Notes: generated by a model not told the origin, from the letters alone. Shown: positions 1 to 12,400, counted from the first letter of the stretch. The stretch is DNA of 64,000 nucleotides from Allomyces macrogynus ATCC 38327 (GCA_000151295.1 GG745362.1:490146-554145), one strand, 5' to 3'. Numbers and translations: made by a program.

Positions 1-17
1 ATCTCGCGGATCTCGCC

Positions 18-2162
18 ATGTTAGTACGCGCCAGCACGCACCACCGACCACTCGTTGCGCTCTTGCTCGCCGCGCTCATGGCGCTACACGCGATCCCACA
101 CGCGCATGCCACCAAAGAAGCCAATGCGTTTGAGCTCAACGTCGTCAAGGACCCAACGGTCGCCGTCAAGTCGTTCACGATTTTGCCGCCATTCGGCACG
201 ACCGTCGGCACAAGCGCGTCCACGGCCACCACCATTCCCACGCGTCAACCGACCGCAGACAAGCAGGATGCCGCACGCGCAATCGCCGCAACGTACCTGA
301 TCGAGACGCTCGGATTCCCGGCGGCCGAGTTTGTGATCAAGAATGTGGTCCTGACGTCATCGGGAGTGACGGCCGTTTATGTGCGGCAACTGGTCAATGG
401 ACTCGAGATCGTCAATGCCGACGTGAACATCAACATCAAGTACGCAGCGAGGCGCTTCTACAGAGTTTCTTCGTCTGAACACCTGGAAACTGACGCTCGC
501 ACGGCACCACCACCAGGAACGGCCAGATCGTCGCGATTGGCGACAGCTTCTACCGCGGCGCGCGCCCGTCACAACCCGACCTGGCCGCGCTTTCGGACGT
601 GGGATCGACCACGGGCAAGTCGCCCGCCGATGCGTTCAAGGCACTGGCGTCGTTTGTGGGCGCGCCGACGCCAACCACCGTCAACGTGACGGTGCCCGCG
701 CCCACGGGCGGCCAGTCGATCGCGTCGACCGGCGCGCTCGTCTTTAAAATCGCGTCTGAGATTGCCACGGCGCCCGTGCCCGTGCGGTACGCGTACGTGC
801 AAGTCGGTAACAACTTGAAGCTCGTCTACTCGTTCCAGCTCAAGCAGACGGTGCACTGGTATGATGGCCACGTGAACGTGCAAACGGGCGAGATCGAGGC
901 AGTCGACTGGACGTCGGCGGCGCGGTACCCAGTGATCTTAGTCGGCGAGCAGAGCCCCGTCAAGGGCCCGGTTGTGATTGTCGAATCGGCAGCGGTCGTT
1001 TTGACCAATGCGTCGCCCAAAGGCTGGCACGACGACACCGCGCACCACACGACAACGGAGGGCAACAACGTTCACGCGCGACCGAACACGCGCGACATCA
1101 ACAAGAACGTGGCACCAGACGGCGGCGCCAACCTCGACTTCACCCAGTACTCGCCTGTTTTTGCGACGCACGATCCCATCGATTACACGGCGGGTTCGGC
1201 CGTCGAATTGTTCTATCTGCTGAACGTTGCGCACGACTTGACCTACCAGTATGGGTTTGATGAGGTGCGCGTTTCTTGCTCGGCTTTGGATCACACAGGC
1301 GCTGTTTGGCGCGATGGAACTGACGCGTCTCTCATCCCAACAGCAATCGGGCAACTTTCAGGTGGACAATCACGGCAAGGGCGGTCAGGGTAATGACGCG
1401 GTCCTGGGGCTGGCGCAAGACGGGGGGCGGATCGACGATTCCCACTTTTCGGCGCCTCCTGATGGTGTTGAGCCGTTTGCGGCGATAAGCATCTTCACTT
1501 TCACGACACCCAATCGCGACAGTGACTTTGACCTCGTGATCCCGCACCACGAGTACTTTCACGGCGTCTCGTCGCGACTCACGGGCGGGCCCGCCAATGC
1601 CAACTGCCTGCGCGCGAGCGAGGCTAAAGGGATGGCAGAGGGCTGGTCCGACATGTTCGGGCTCATGGTCAACGTGCTCGACAAGGAGAGCGTCACGCGC
1701 GACATGGCCGCGCCGTTTGCGCCGTACGTTGCGGGCGTCCCGTCGGGGTTGCGCAAGTTCCCGTACTCGACCGACATGGCCATGAACCCGAGCACCTACT
1801 CGTTCCTGGCCAACAATGAATACCGCGAGCCTCACCGAATGGGCGAGGTGTGGGCGTCGATGCTGTTCGAAGTCTATTGGAATTTCGTCGACAGGTATGG
1901 GTGCGGACCCATGGAACAGGCCAATCTGACATATGGCAACGCGTTGTGGCTGCAGCTCATCATCGACGGATTGAAGTTGCAGATTTGCAACCCAACCTTC
2001 ATCCAGGCGCGCGACGCGGTCCTGCTCGCCGACTTGCTGCTCACGCGTGGGGCCAACAACTGCCTGATCTGGCGCGGGTTCGCCAAGCGCGGCCTGGGCT
2101 TCGCGGCGTTGCCAGCCGTTTATGTGGATTCGTTCAATGTTCCGGCCGCCTGCGCATTGTAA
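18..2162 (+). CDS. Fungalysin-type secreted metalloprotease (peptidase family M36)
   Basis: Proposed exons 18-439, 517-1264 and 1344-2162 give 662 aa; both introns (77 and 79 nt) keep the frame, start GT, end AG and contain AACTGAC. The N-terminus is a typical signal peptide (hydrophobic LVALLLAALMALHAIPHAHA). The next ~200 residues resemble the FTP/PepSY propeptide (YLIETLGF, NGLEIVNADVNINI, NGQIVAIGDSFYRG across the splice). The catalytic part holds HEYFH at residues ~459-463 and the third zinc ligand Glu ~489 in GMAEGWSD, the roughly 30-residue spacing known for fungalysins. Such enzymes are secreted as zymogens and degrade extracellular protein. ATG at 18 lies just inside the window, so the promoter is not visible. 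Length matches the family. Confidence 0.93.
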
Positions 2163-2888
2163 CCACGGTTTAACTTCCAGTGTGAGGTTCAAAACGTCGG
2201 CCTGAACGACTCCTGATCGCTCTTAAGTCGTGCTTGCCGACGGTTCTTCGTGGTTCGTTGCGCGAGCAGGGTCCTGAGACGTGGGATTAATACTGTAAGT
2301 CGAGGAGTGATGCGCTGTGGTTTGGGTGTAAAAGGGTGCCGACCCGTGGCCAGCGGTATTTATTGTCAGGGAACAAGCCAAGCACAACAACACGACAAAC
2401 ATTGAACACGACGCGCGTCGCGCCAGCGGACAGGGGCAGCGGCCGCAGCGAGAGCGACTGAGGGACGCGCGGCCTGTACGCTGCTGCACGACGGCCTGGG
2501 CGAGATCGTGCTACGTGAGCGTGGCTGCGCGCCAGTGCAGAGCACCGATATGATGTCCGTTCCACATCAAGGAGAGCAGCCAAAATGTACCATAAATTCA
2601 TTCACACGTGATCGCGTCGTCTTGTGCTCGACTTCAACTTTGCCTCCGCCACTGTCGTCGTCGTCGTCGACCCCGCCACCGCACATTTACCGGTGGATAA
2701 CTCGCTGCAACAGTTTGGCGACCAGATCATGTTGCCTCCTCGGAAAATGAAAGGCCGCCGCCGCCGCAAATCGGGGTTGTGCCGCTTCCCCGTTGACCTG
2801 ACCGCTGGTGTTTTCGGACTTGGCCCAGATGTCGAAATGATAGTCATTCGTACGTGCCGCTCAAGCCCTCTTGTATCGAGTTGCGGCC
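2163..2888. other. Intergenic, promoter side of the repeat-protein gene
   Basis: Only short, unconvincing reading frames on both strands. The right end leads into a TATA-type core promoter; nothing else recognised. Confidence 0.5.
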
Positions 2889-2894
2889 TATAAG
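2889..2894 (+). promoter_or_regulatory. TATA box of the three-module repeat protein gene
   Basis: TATAAG lies 73 nt upstream of the ATG at 2962, a plausible distance for a TATA-driven RNA polymerase II start about 30 nt downstream followed by a ~40-nt leader. It supports the start at 2962 over any upstream extension of the frame. Confidence 0.6.
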
Positions 2895-2961
2895 TACCAG
2901 CCGGATCCCGCTCTCTCGACGGTCAACATTGAACCGAGCCAAACCAACCAACTCCTCCATC

Positions 2962-4608
2962 ATGGGCCGTCACCACCAGAAGTCCGCCACGCACGCCGCG
3001 CCGACCGTTGGGCATGCTCCGGCCGCCAACCAGGCTGCGCTCAAGCAGAAACCTCAGCCGGTCGCCAACCAGGCGGCCACTCTCAAGGAGCAGCAAGCAG
3101 TCACCATCTCGACCGCGGCCAAGCTGCAGTCGCAGCAGTCCATCCGCCCGGTCGCCAGCGCTCAGACGCTCAAGCAGTCGGCGCCGGTAAAGCAGGCCGC
3201 TGCCGCTCGCCCGCAATCCGCGGCGCAGCAGCCCGCGCGGCCTACGAGTCCGCCCATGCCTGCTGGCGCTCAGCGTGCTGCCAATGCGCACCCGGACGAC
3301 GCCTTCACTTCGGGCGCGTGGTTGTTTGACGCGTCGGTTGCCCCGGCGTGGCTCGCAACGCAGCTCGCGGCGCGCCCCGCTCGCCAGCAGCAGTCGCAGC
3401 CGCAGAAGCAGCAGCCGAAGCGGCAGCAACCGCACATGACGGCGGCCAAGATGCAGGCCGAGCTGCGCATGATGCACGACCAGCTCAACGCGTTGCAGCA
3501 GAAGGCGCACGAGTACTTCCGCCATCCGCAGCAGCAGAAGACGCGTAACGCCGCGCCGCGCCCAGCTCAGCGCCCGACGTCGGCGACGCAGGCTAAGGCC
3601 GGGACCCCGATGCAGGCTCAGCTGCGCTCGATGCATGAGCTCATGCAGAAGCTTCAACAGGCTGCGACCGCCAAGACGCAGCCGCAGCAGCAGCACACGC
3701 TCACCGTCATTCGCCCACAGCGGTGCACGTCGGCGCCCAAGCCGTCGGCCCAGCGCAAGGCGACGAGCGGCCAGCCCATGCCGATCGTTTCTCAGCGCGC
3801 CGCCAATGCGTACCCTGACGACGGTTTCACGTCGGGCGCGTGGTTGTTTGATGCCTCGTCGGCCCCGGCATGGTTGGCGTCGCAAATGCCTGCGCGGGTG
3901 CGCGAGCACCCGGTGCGTCCGTTCTCACCGACGATGCAGCAGGCGATGAAGGCGCGCCAGCAGACGCAGACGGTCGCGACCGTGCGCCCGCAGTCGGCGG
4001 CGCCGCGCGTGCGCTGTTATGCGATCCGCTCGTTCTCGCTGATGATGCAGAAGGCAATGCTGGCTCGCCACCAGCGCCAATCGGTAACTGCGTGCCTGCA
4101 ATCGGTCGCGCGTCCGCAGCCACCGGTGCCTCGCGTGCGCCAGTTTGCGGTCCGTCCGTTCTCGCTGACGATGCAAAAGTCCATGCTGGCTCGCCAGCAG
4201 CGCCAGAAGCCTGCCGCGCGCCCGCAGCCTGCCACCACGCGCACGGCGCCTACTCAGGTGCAGCCGAACACGTGCGCGGCACCGACCCAAGCTCGCTTTA
4301 CGGGCCCGCCGATGCCCGTCGGAGCTCAACGCGCGGCGAATGCGCACCCGGACGACGGGTACACGTCGGGTGCGTGGTTGTTTGACATCTCGGCCGCGCC
4401 CACGTGGATGGCGCCGCAGTTGCTCGCGCCCGTGCGCTCGTCTTCGCCGCAAATGAAGGAAGTTGTCAAGATGCGCGAGCAGCTCCAGGCGATGCAGGAG
4501 CACCCGGAGCAGTTTACGCAGCAGCCGGAGCACTCGAACAAGCGCCATCGCGGCCTGTCGTCGCCGCGCCGCTCGCCCAGCAAGTATGCCAAGATGGCGT
4601 GCTGGTAA
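2962..4608 (+). CDS. Q-rich protein with three repeated modules, function unknown
   Basis: Single-exon frame of 548 aa from ATG 2962. I do not recognise the family. A ~38-residue module occurs three times (residues ~97-134, ~272-309, ~449-486): (S/A)QRAANA(H/Y)PDD, then (F/Y)TSGAWLFD, then (A/I)S.AP.W(L/M). Modules 1 and 3 are preceded by PPMP and module 2 by QPMP. Each module is followed at some distance by a short Met/Gln/Leu helix suited to a coiled coil (MQAELRMMHDQLNALQQ; MQAQLRSMHELMQKLQQ; MREQLQAMQE). Between modules 2 and 3 another repeat, (V/I)R.FS..MQ(Q/K).M.AR.Q.Q, occurs three times. There is no signal peptide or membrane segment; composition is Q/A/P/R-rich and basic. The last residues are serine- and lysine-rich. 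A TATA box and a downstream AATAAA suggest a conventional expressed gene. A scaffold or nucleic-acid-binding role is only a guess. Confidence 0.8.
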   Translation: MGRHHQKSATHAAPTVGHAPAANQAALKQKPQPVANQAATLKEQQAVTISTAAKLQSQQSIRPVASAQTLKQSAPVKQAAAARPQSAAQQPARPTSPPMPAGAQRAANAHPDDAFTSGAWLFDASVAPAWLATQLAARPARQQQSQPQKQQPKRQQPHMTAAKMQAELRMMHDQLNALQQKAHEYFRHPQQQKTRNAAPRPAQRPTSATQAKAGTPMQAQLRSMHELMQKLQQAATAKTQPQQQHTLTVIRPQRCTSAPKPSAQRKATSGQPMPIVSQRAANAYPDDGFTSGAWLFDASSAPAWLASQMPARVREHPVRPFSPTMQQAMKARQQTQTVATVRPQSAAPRVRCYAIRSFSLMMQKAMLARHQRQSVTACLQSVARPQPPVPRVRQFAVRPFSLTMQKSMLARQQRQKPAARPQPATTRTAPTQVQPNTCAAPTQARFTGPPMPVGAQRAANAHPDDGYTSGAWLFDISAAPTWMAPQLLAPVRSSSPQMKEVVKMREQLQAMQEHPEQFTQQPEHSNKRHRGLSSPRRSPSKYAKMACW

Positions 4609-4733
4609 CGATGGCATGCTGGTAAAGGAAGATGAGATTGAGGTGATCGGCCTGTGTTGGTCGTTGGATGGGTTTGTTTTTTCGGTTTCTTGATACCACT
4701 GCCTTTGCGCCTTGGTCGCGCGTCCTTGTTGTT

Positions 4734-4739
4734 AATAAA
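4734..4739 (+). terminator. Polyadenylation signal AATAAA
   Basis: AATAAA 126 nt after the stop of the repeat-protein gene, followed by a T-rich stretch; a reasonable 3'-end signal. Confidence 0.5.
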
Positions 4740-5017
4740 AGTCTTGTCTCGTGCTTTCGCCGTTTCTTCTGTTTCGTCTTAAATTGTCTCTTTTGCCTTG
4801 TCCAGCATGGCTCAGCTGTTGTTCCACCGCCTGCCCGGGGCCCCACCATTGCACAGCAAAGGCGTGAAGAAGCGTGGAAATGAGACGTGGTGAGGGTCTC
4901 AGCGGAATCAAATCGACGCGGCTGTGACGACGAATCGACGCGATTGCGACGGCGAATCAAAGCGTCACGAGCCACTCGACCCAAACCATGTCAAAACAAA
5001 GCGCCGGCTCGAGGGGG

Positions 5018-5024
5018 TATAAAA
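5018..5024 (+). promoter_or_regulatory. TATA box of the U2 snRNA gene
   Basis: TATAAAA begins 40 nt before the inferred U2 5' end. Just upstream (about 4905-4965) the motif GAATC(A/G) recurs three times next to CGACGCG-like sequence, which may be upstream promoter elements. Confidence 0.65.
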
Positions 5025-5057
5025 GGCTGGCCGTCCCGCCCTCGACGAAGACCTCAG

Positions 5058-5238
5058 ATCCTCGAAGGCCTCTTGGCTAAGATCATGTGTAGTTTCTGTT
5101 CTTTATAGTTTGACAGCTGTAAGTGCCGCCAAGGCACATTTCCTGTCATCCCGATTTTTGCAACCGGAGCGGTGTCCAGCGCAACACAGGCGCCGCGTGG
5201 GTGTCCCTTGCACTGCAGTACTGCTTGGCGATGCCCAA
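5058..5238 (+). ncRNA. U2: U2 spliceosomal snRNA
   Basis: The segment starts ATC, has the stem I region ending in GGCTAAGATCA, then GTGTAGTTTCTGTTCT, which aligns with the universally conserved U2 branch-recognition region. Stem IIa can form between TATAGTT (5104-5110) and AGCTGTA with two G-U pairs. An Sm-like site ATTTTTG lies at 5154-5160. The 3' stem-loop IV carries TGCAGTACTGC in its loop (the U2B''-type loop) closed by GGGTGTC/GATGCCC, ending near 5236. Length ~180 nt suits U2. Role: base-pairs with intron branch sites in the spliceosome. Oddity: the branch-recognition hexamer reads GTAGTT instead of GTAGTA. The exact 3' end is uncertain by a few bases. Confidence 0.93.
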
Positions 5239-6447
5239 ATTGCGCCTTTTGCTGGCTTTATGCAGAATCTCTTTGGGCTCGTCCTTGCGCGTGATCGTTT
5301 ATGATCTCCTGGTTGGCTCGCCTCGTTCTCTTGCAAAGTTATGAACGCTGCGGCCCCCACAATGCACCCGTTCCAGTTATCTATTGGAGCACTTCCAAAA
5401 CCCCATCAGCCCAAACACAAAATCGCGTTTTTATCGGCCCGTGTGCAACTTTTGAACCATTACTGCATTGCATCAGAAGGACCAAAACAATGCCCTGCCA
5501 TGGTGAAAAGGCGAAGTGATGCGATTGCTGGTTGGCGAGAAATCGAGGTTCAAAGATTTGAGTCCAGGAGGTTTTGGAAGTGTTGCATTCAGTCATCGCA
5601 AGCTGTCCAGTGGGCGAGCGTGGCACCCAAAGTCGCACAAATGTGCAAGATTCTTTTCCTTTCTTCATATCGCAAGATATCGTGAGTTGTGTCTTGTTTC
5701 CACCAATCAGTTCGAGGGATCGACTGTTACCCATGGCCTTCCGGGGCCCAGTGGCATGCTGCCGAGCACGCAGACTGTTGATCAATAGTCTGGTGTAACC
5801 GGCGAGCGACCATCCTTGGTGCTCTTTCCAGGGGGTGGCAAGCCGCGGTGTATCAAGGCCGTGATCAAGGGTCGAGTGTGGCCAGCGAGCAACCATCCTT
5901 GGTTTGCCCTGGTCATGATGACTTATCCTCATGGGTAATGGTCGAGGAGAGGTCGAGTCTGGCGCCCTTGGCCGCCCATACATCCTAGCATCTGTGCTGC
6001 GAGGATCGATGCTTGTTGGATCTTGGATCGTGAATCATTGTTCTTGGCCCTTGAGCCATGCATTTCTGAGGACAATGCAAGTTTACCGTGTCTGTTGCTC
6101 CGTGTCAGATCACATCGCTTCAGCTTCGAAAATATTGATGCACCGCCGTCGAAATCTTGATCGTGGCCCAATGTGGGAGACGTGCCCATGATGGTTGGGG
6201 TGTTCCTCTTGCCTTCGTTCCAAACGGTCTCAAATCACCAAGGATGGAGGCGAGATTGAGGGATCAGCACTGAATCAAAACGGCCATGCATTTTACGGCA
6301 AGCGCGCCACGTCCACGAATAAATATGATCTCTAGCCTCTTTCACAGCCAGATCCAAGTCCACCTCGACCCACCTCCACAAGCCACGACAAGCAAGTCCA
6401 CCTCGACCCACCTCCACAAGCCACGACAAGCAAGTCCTCTTCCTCGC
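5239..6447. other. Intergenic with short dispersed repeats
   Basis: No convincing gene. A 24-bp motif ending CCATCCTTGGT occurs at 5797-5820 and 5880-5903, and CCATCCTTGG again in inverse orientation near 6236-6247. The right end carries a 38-bp tandem repeat. Confidence 0.5.
6355..6430. repeat. 38-bp tandem repeat, two exact copies
   Basis: The 38-bp unit beginning CAAGTCCACCTCGACC fills 6355-6392 and 6393-6430, and a third copy starts but diverges after CAAGTCC. It ends 18 bp from the dynein stop codon, so it is expected to lie in the dynein 3' UTR. Confidence 0.85.
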
Positions 6448-9400
6448 CTACGTGCTGAGCGACAACACGCACGCGACGCCGCGGTTGATCCAATGCTCCT
6501 CCGGGTGCTGGCTTGGCAGCCGCATGCTCATAACGTAGTTGGTCGAGTGGCCTGTCGTCGACAGCGTCCCACGGCGCGCGAGCGTCTTGTAGACTGGGCA
6601 ATCGTAAGACCGCTCCACGACGAACTTGGACTTCTCGCCCGGCTTGAGCCAAATCACGGGCAGCTGGTCGTGCAACACCTTAGGCAGCGACTCAACCAAA
6701 CTACGCTGGCCCACGTCCCACCGCGCGCCCTCGATAAAGATCCCGTTCACGTAGACGCCGTCCTCGGGCCGCACGCCCGCCGTCTTGGTCGCCTGCACCT
6801 GGTACTCGAGCGCAATCTGGTCAATCGGGATCGTGTACTTGCGCGCGAAATTCTGCAGCACGCCCGTCAAGAACGACTGCGTGAAGAAGAAGCCCGACAC
6901 CCAAAACACGATCGGCGGGCCCTTGTCGATCCACGACTGGAAAAAGGCGAGTCGCGCGAGCAAGTCGGCAAAGTAAGACCCGAGCGGCTTCATGCTCGGG
7001 TACGATTTGCCTGCCCACATGGCTGGAATACGCCCCGTCTGGATCGACCGGTTCACGTCCTCGAGGTCGGCCGACATGACGACGAGACCCTTGAGCGCCT
7101 TTTGAATGTTCTTGAGCGAGTCGGACACGATCACCTGCAGGTTGCGGAATCGAATGCACTCTTGCAGCAGCACCGTGTTCATTGATTCGGTGTAGGACAC
7201 CGGGTACGCGGCCTGGATCGCGGCCAAGTCAAAGAATGGCGGCAGCCGACCGAGCATGTCCGTGGCCACATCGTAGACGAGCGACTCGGACTGCCCACCA
7301 CCACCGCCGCCGCCCGACGCCGACTCCTGCGTGAGCAACACCGTCTTTAGTAAGTTCTCCGTCTCTAGCTGGTTCTTGGAAATGTCGGCGTTCTCGTGCA
7401 GAGAAAACACTTCGGGCTTGGTCTCGAGTGGCAACTGCTTGATGTACTCGAGGCAGTCAGCGTACTTGGTCGACGGCGGGATCCGGTAGTTGCCCGACGG
7501 CGACAGCGCGAAGTTGTCCTGGTCGACCACGTTGCGGTTGTAGTAGAGCGAGAGGAGCGACAGCAGCGTGCGGCGGTCCTTGTCGTCGGTCACGCGCCCG
7601 CCATAGTTGCAGTGGCCCGTCAAGTAGATCAGCGCCGAGTAGGGCGTCTCGCTGTACTCGTTGAGGAAGTTGCGCAGCTGCCGCGCCGAAATGCGCAGGT
7701 CCGTGTCGTTGAACTCGTACGGGATGTTCCACCCAATCGGCCCAAACATGCGTCGTTCTTGCACGACAGCGTGGAAGAAGCACAGCGCAAACAGCATGCG
7801 CTCGAAGACCTGCTGCTTAGAGCTGCCCTCGTGGAACGTTTTGTCGCTGATCGGGTCGGTCAAGAAGTTGTTGAGCACGTTAGCGCGCAGACCCTTGGGC
7901 GGCTCGTTGGTCATTTTGACGCCGTTCTGCAAGATCGTGACGGGGAACTTTTCGCTCGGGTAACTCGTGAGCCACAGTCGGAAGTCCTTGTGCGTCGTCT
8001 CCGGGCGCAGGTCCTCGCAAATTTTTTCGAGCGCCGTCATCCAACTCACGGCCAAATGGCAGTTTTGCAGCACAATCCACAGACCCTCGCTCATGCCCTT
8101 GGCAACCATCTTGGCGGCAATCGGGCCCTGGCCCTGGCCGAGCGAAATCGAATTGACTTTGTTGCCGTTCAACTTCTTGTCCTCGGCAAACTTGAGCAGC
8201 GCCGTCATCGGGTCAGCACCTGGCGACAGCACAAAAATGAGCGGCGTGGTCGGGCTCGCGTCGGTGAACGACGCAGGCAAATCAAACGGCGGCGGCTCGA
8301 CAAACCGCCGGCCCATCATTTCAATGATGAAGTTTTGCAGCGCCGGCACGAGCTTGTCGTAGCGCAGGCACCGCAGGACGAGAAGCTGTTGGAACGTGGT
8401 CAACGCCGTCGAGAGACCACCAGGCAGCGGGATCTCGTGCGGGCTCGCCGCGTCGTACAACTTGCGGAAGTCGGCAAGGTTGTCCTCAAACACGACCGGC
8501 AACTGGGCGAGTCCCGGCATCTTGCTGAGCATGTTGAGCTCGCTCCACGTGCTGTTCGAGATCCACGACGGGTCCGGATTGGGCCGCGCATCGGCCGCTT
8601 CCATGCCGAGCCCACCGACGAGCAAGAACTTCCACTCGTCGTCGACCAGCTTGCCCTCGGCCTTGAGAATCGTGACCGTGAGTAGCACCGAAAAGACGAG
8701 CTTGTCCTTTTCAAACAGCGACCGGCACACGTTGAGGTAGAGCGACTCGGTGAAGTGCTTGCGCAGGTGCGCGAGGCGAATGTCGAGGTCGGGCGACTTT
8801 TCCGACCGCTCAATCGAGCTAATGAACAGGTTGATGTACCACGGCAGCGAGTACTGGTACATGGGCTCGACGTTGGCGAGCACGGCAATGCAAAAGAAGA
8901 GAATCGACGAGTGCGCGGCGATCGGCTTGTAACCTGCGCGAACGCCGTCAATCTGGATCTCGGTCTTGTCAGCAATCGCCTGCTTTTCGGAGATGGTCTT
9001 GGACAGGACCTTGGACGAGGCGAGAATCTGGATCGCAGTCTCGTCTTCGAGAATGTTGCCTTGACTCGACGAGAGCACCTCAAGAATCTTGTCCTCGATC
9101 TCCTGCAGTTGCTTCTTGTTTTCGGCCGACTGGAGCAGCAGCTGGTTCTTGGCCTCTTCGAGCTCGGGCTTTTCTTTGGCAATCACAATGCCGAGCAGCT
9201 GGTCCTCGAGCCCTTCGGGCGTGATCATGAAGTTGAGCAGCGTGACCTTGGTCGAGAGCTCGGGCAGGTAGTGCGGGTTGCGCAGCTTGGTCGTCACGTA
9301 GAACCGGAACTCGGGCGAGTACTCGATCGTCGAGTCGCCGAGCCGAATGAAGACCATACCGCCCTGCTTGAACGTTTGCTTGGCGAGCAACGGCTCGAGC

Positions 9401-12400
9401 ACCGGGTCCAGGTCTTCGCCCACGTTTTCGAGCAGCACCGGGTTCCCAAACTGGATCGCGTTCTCGAGCGTGCGCAAATAGTCCGAGTCGGTGAGCTTGA
9501 TGACCTGGAGCGAGTTGGCTTTTTCCATGTTCTTGATCCACCGGTTGGCCTGGCCCTGCGGGTCAATGTGCAAGGGCCACCGCCGCGAGTTGGACATGGT
9601 GATGGCATTGTCGATCGAGAACGAGTCGTTGGGCAACCCCGCGAGCGTCCAGGACCGAATCTTGACGGGCTCGCCCAGCACCGTCGACAAGGTCACCGTC
9701 TCAGAGCACGGAATCGAGCGCTGCCGGCACTCGGCCGACCACGCCTGCACGCACTCGTCGCGGTAGAGCTTGGTGAACGCGCCCAGGTACGCGACAATAC
9801 CCGACGAGATGAGCACATCGCCCGTGAGCGACGTGTACTTAATCTCGAGGTCGGCCGCGCACTTCGTCCACCGCTCCTGCTCGTCGCCCAGACTGCCAAT
9901 CAGCTTTTCGGCGCGCACGAGCTGCTTGGACACCGACTCGACCTGCGCCTCGAGCTGCTCCTTCTTGGCTGTCATGGCCTTGAAGTTGTTTTCGAGCGCG
10001 GCCATTTTGTCCTCGACGGCCTTAAGCGTCGCGCGCTTCTCCTCGAGGCTCTTCATCGTCTCGTTCAGCTCCGACTCGGCCTTGCCGAGCGCCTCCTTCT
10101 TGGGTGCAATCACCTTGGCGACGCGGTCGTACATTTCCATGGCGCGCACCCACTTGCACAGACCCTCGGCCGCCGACGACGCGCTCTTGATCTTTTCCGG
10201 GTCAAACTCGGGGTTGTCAATGTACTTGGACCGGATCACCTTCATGATGGCCGGCGAAATGTTGTCGCGGTCGTAGGCCTTGAGCGAGTCCAAGAACTTG
10301 AGGTCCGAGAGCATTGTCTTGGACGGACCCCAGAAATCCTCGACCTTCTTGCCCGTTGCCGGATCCGGGATCTTGACGGGCTTGACGTCCTTCATGATGC
10401 ACACGGCCTCCATGACGAGCTTGACGCCTGCGGGCGGGCTCTTCATACTTTTGATCATGGTAATATCGTTGGGCTTGAGCGTATCGAGCGCCGACAGCGC
10501 GGCCTGCAGCGCCGGCAAAGCTTCACTTAGTTCGGCCTCGCACTCGTCCTTGATGGCTTTGGCCTCAGCCGCCTTTTTGCTCGCGACGGCCTCATCGGCC
10601 GACACGACCTTGCGCGTCTCGTTCACGTCCTTGCTATCTTTTTCGATCTGGACCATGATCTTGGTCGTCTCCTCCTTGGTCAAGATGAGCTGCGGCTGCA
10701 GACTTTCGAGGTCGACCTGCATCTTGGACACGGCCTTGCCCGCAAAGTCGAGTTTTTCGAGCCCATTGACGTAGCGGAACTTGAGCTTCGACACTTCCTG
10801 CCGCTTTTGCGAGAGCAGCGACTTGTAGGTGCGAATCAGCTCAAGGTACGACGTGGGCGTCACGTAGTTGTGCCGCCGCAAGTTGGCCAGGAACCGGTCT
10901 GACAAGTCGCGCGCGCCCATGTGGAATGACTTGCACGTCTGCACGACCTGCGCGCGCACGTGGTCCTCCATTTCCACGTCCTGCAAGAACTTGGACGCGA
11001 CCATTTCCAGTGCATCGTCGGGCCACGGCTGGTACCAGTCGATCGTGCAGCAGTTGACAATCTAGTTGCGGCAGTTGTGTAAGTCAGCACCCACGAAGCA
11101 TTCTGTGCCGGATATAGAACCGCAGAACGAACCGACGGGAACTTGCGCAGCCGCGCGCGGAACGCGTCGCCGACCGGACTCATGCACAGCACAACGTGCA
11201 GCAGCTCGCGGCACCGTTCGACAAAGAAGGCAAACAGCGTCGCCGTGTCCTCGGCGCCCTTCTTTTTCATGCCCTCAGCGCGCACGAGCTCGATGATCTC
11301 AGCCTTTTCGTCGGCCGCATAAATATTGGGCACCTCGCCCGAGTTGAGCAGGTTGTTGATATCCTCAAGAAACGACTCTTGCTGGATCTGCGTATCCGAG
11401 AACAGGAACACGGTCGGCTTGCCCTCGCCGCCGGCCTTTTTCATGATCTTCTTGATATCGTCGTGCCACTCGGTCGTGCCGTAGTTCTTGGTGATCTCGA
11501 CCTGGAACAGCTCGCACTGCGCAATGAACGCGGCGAGCCGCGTGAGCGACTGGCGCCCGGACCCGCCCACGCCGACACACACCATGTTTCCTTGCGGCTG
11601 CAGAAGCACGCGCGAGATGCGAATCAGGTGCTCGATCGCGAACCGGAACATGACCAGGTCCATTTGTTTCTTGCTGAGCGCATTGAACTCGCCGAGCGCG
11701 CGGTCGACGAGATCCGTCATCGCATCGATGCTCTCAATCTCGTCGTAGAGCTTCTTGGACGACTCGCCAAACGCGCCAAACATGAGACTGCGAATCTCGC
11801 CCTCGTCGACTTTGCCGTCGCCGTTCGTGTCATAGGCCTTGAGCACCAAGTGGAAATCGACCTGGAACGCCGACTGCGTCGTCTTCTGAATCATTTCGTA
11901 GAACCACTTGCGGTCGCTGTCGTCGACGAGCCGATCGTAAAAGACGCGCATCACCTCGTGCGCCCACAGCCGAATCAACTTGTGCGCGTCGGTGAACCGC
12001 TCGGGCGAGCTGAGCAAAATGCCCTGCACGACACGCGAAAAATCGCGCAAGTTGAACGTGTAGTGCGACTTGGTCGGCGTCGGGAGCAGCGAGTCCATGG
12101 ACGCGCGGTAGACGGCGCGCGTTGCCTCAACAATCGGCCCGGCGAGCGTCTGGATCGCGGCCTGGAACCCCTTCTTGAAGTGCCAGTCGAGAATGACCGA
12201 GAAAATCTTGTTGAGAGTCGGGTCGTCAAACGCATTGATGCCAATCGAGTTGAAGTGCCGCAAGAAGCGCGACGTGACCGGGTTGCGCCCACCACCGGGT
12301 GGACCCATGGCCGAAACAAATTGCAGGTCTATAAACTCTTGGAATGACTTGTCGCCGAGATTGTACCACCCTCCGTGGTCCATCCACTGGCGCAGCAACT

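Noticed and set aside
6286..7185. Plus-strand 299-aa frame over the dynein 3' end
   Set aside because: Antisense to the conserved dynein C-terminus and includes the 38-bp tandem repeat.
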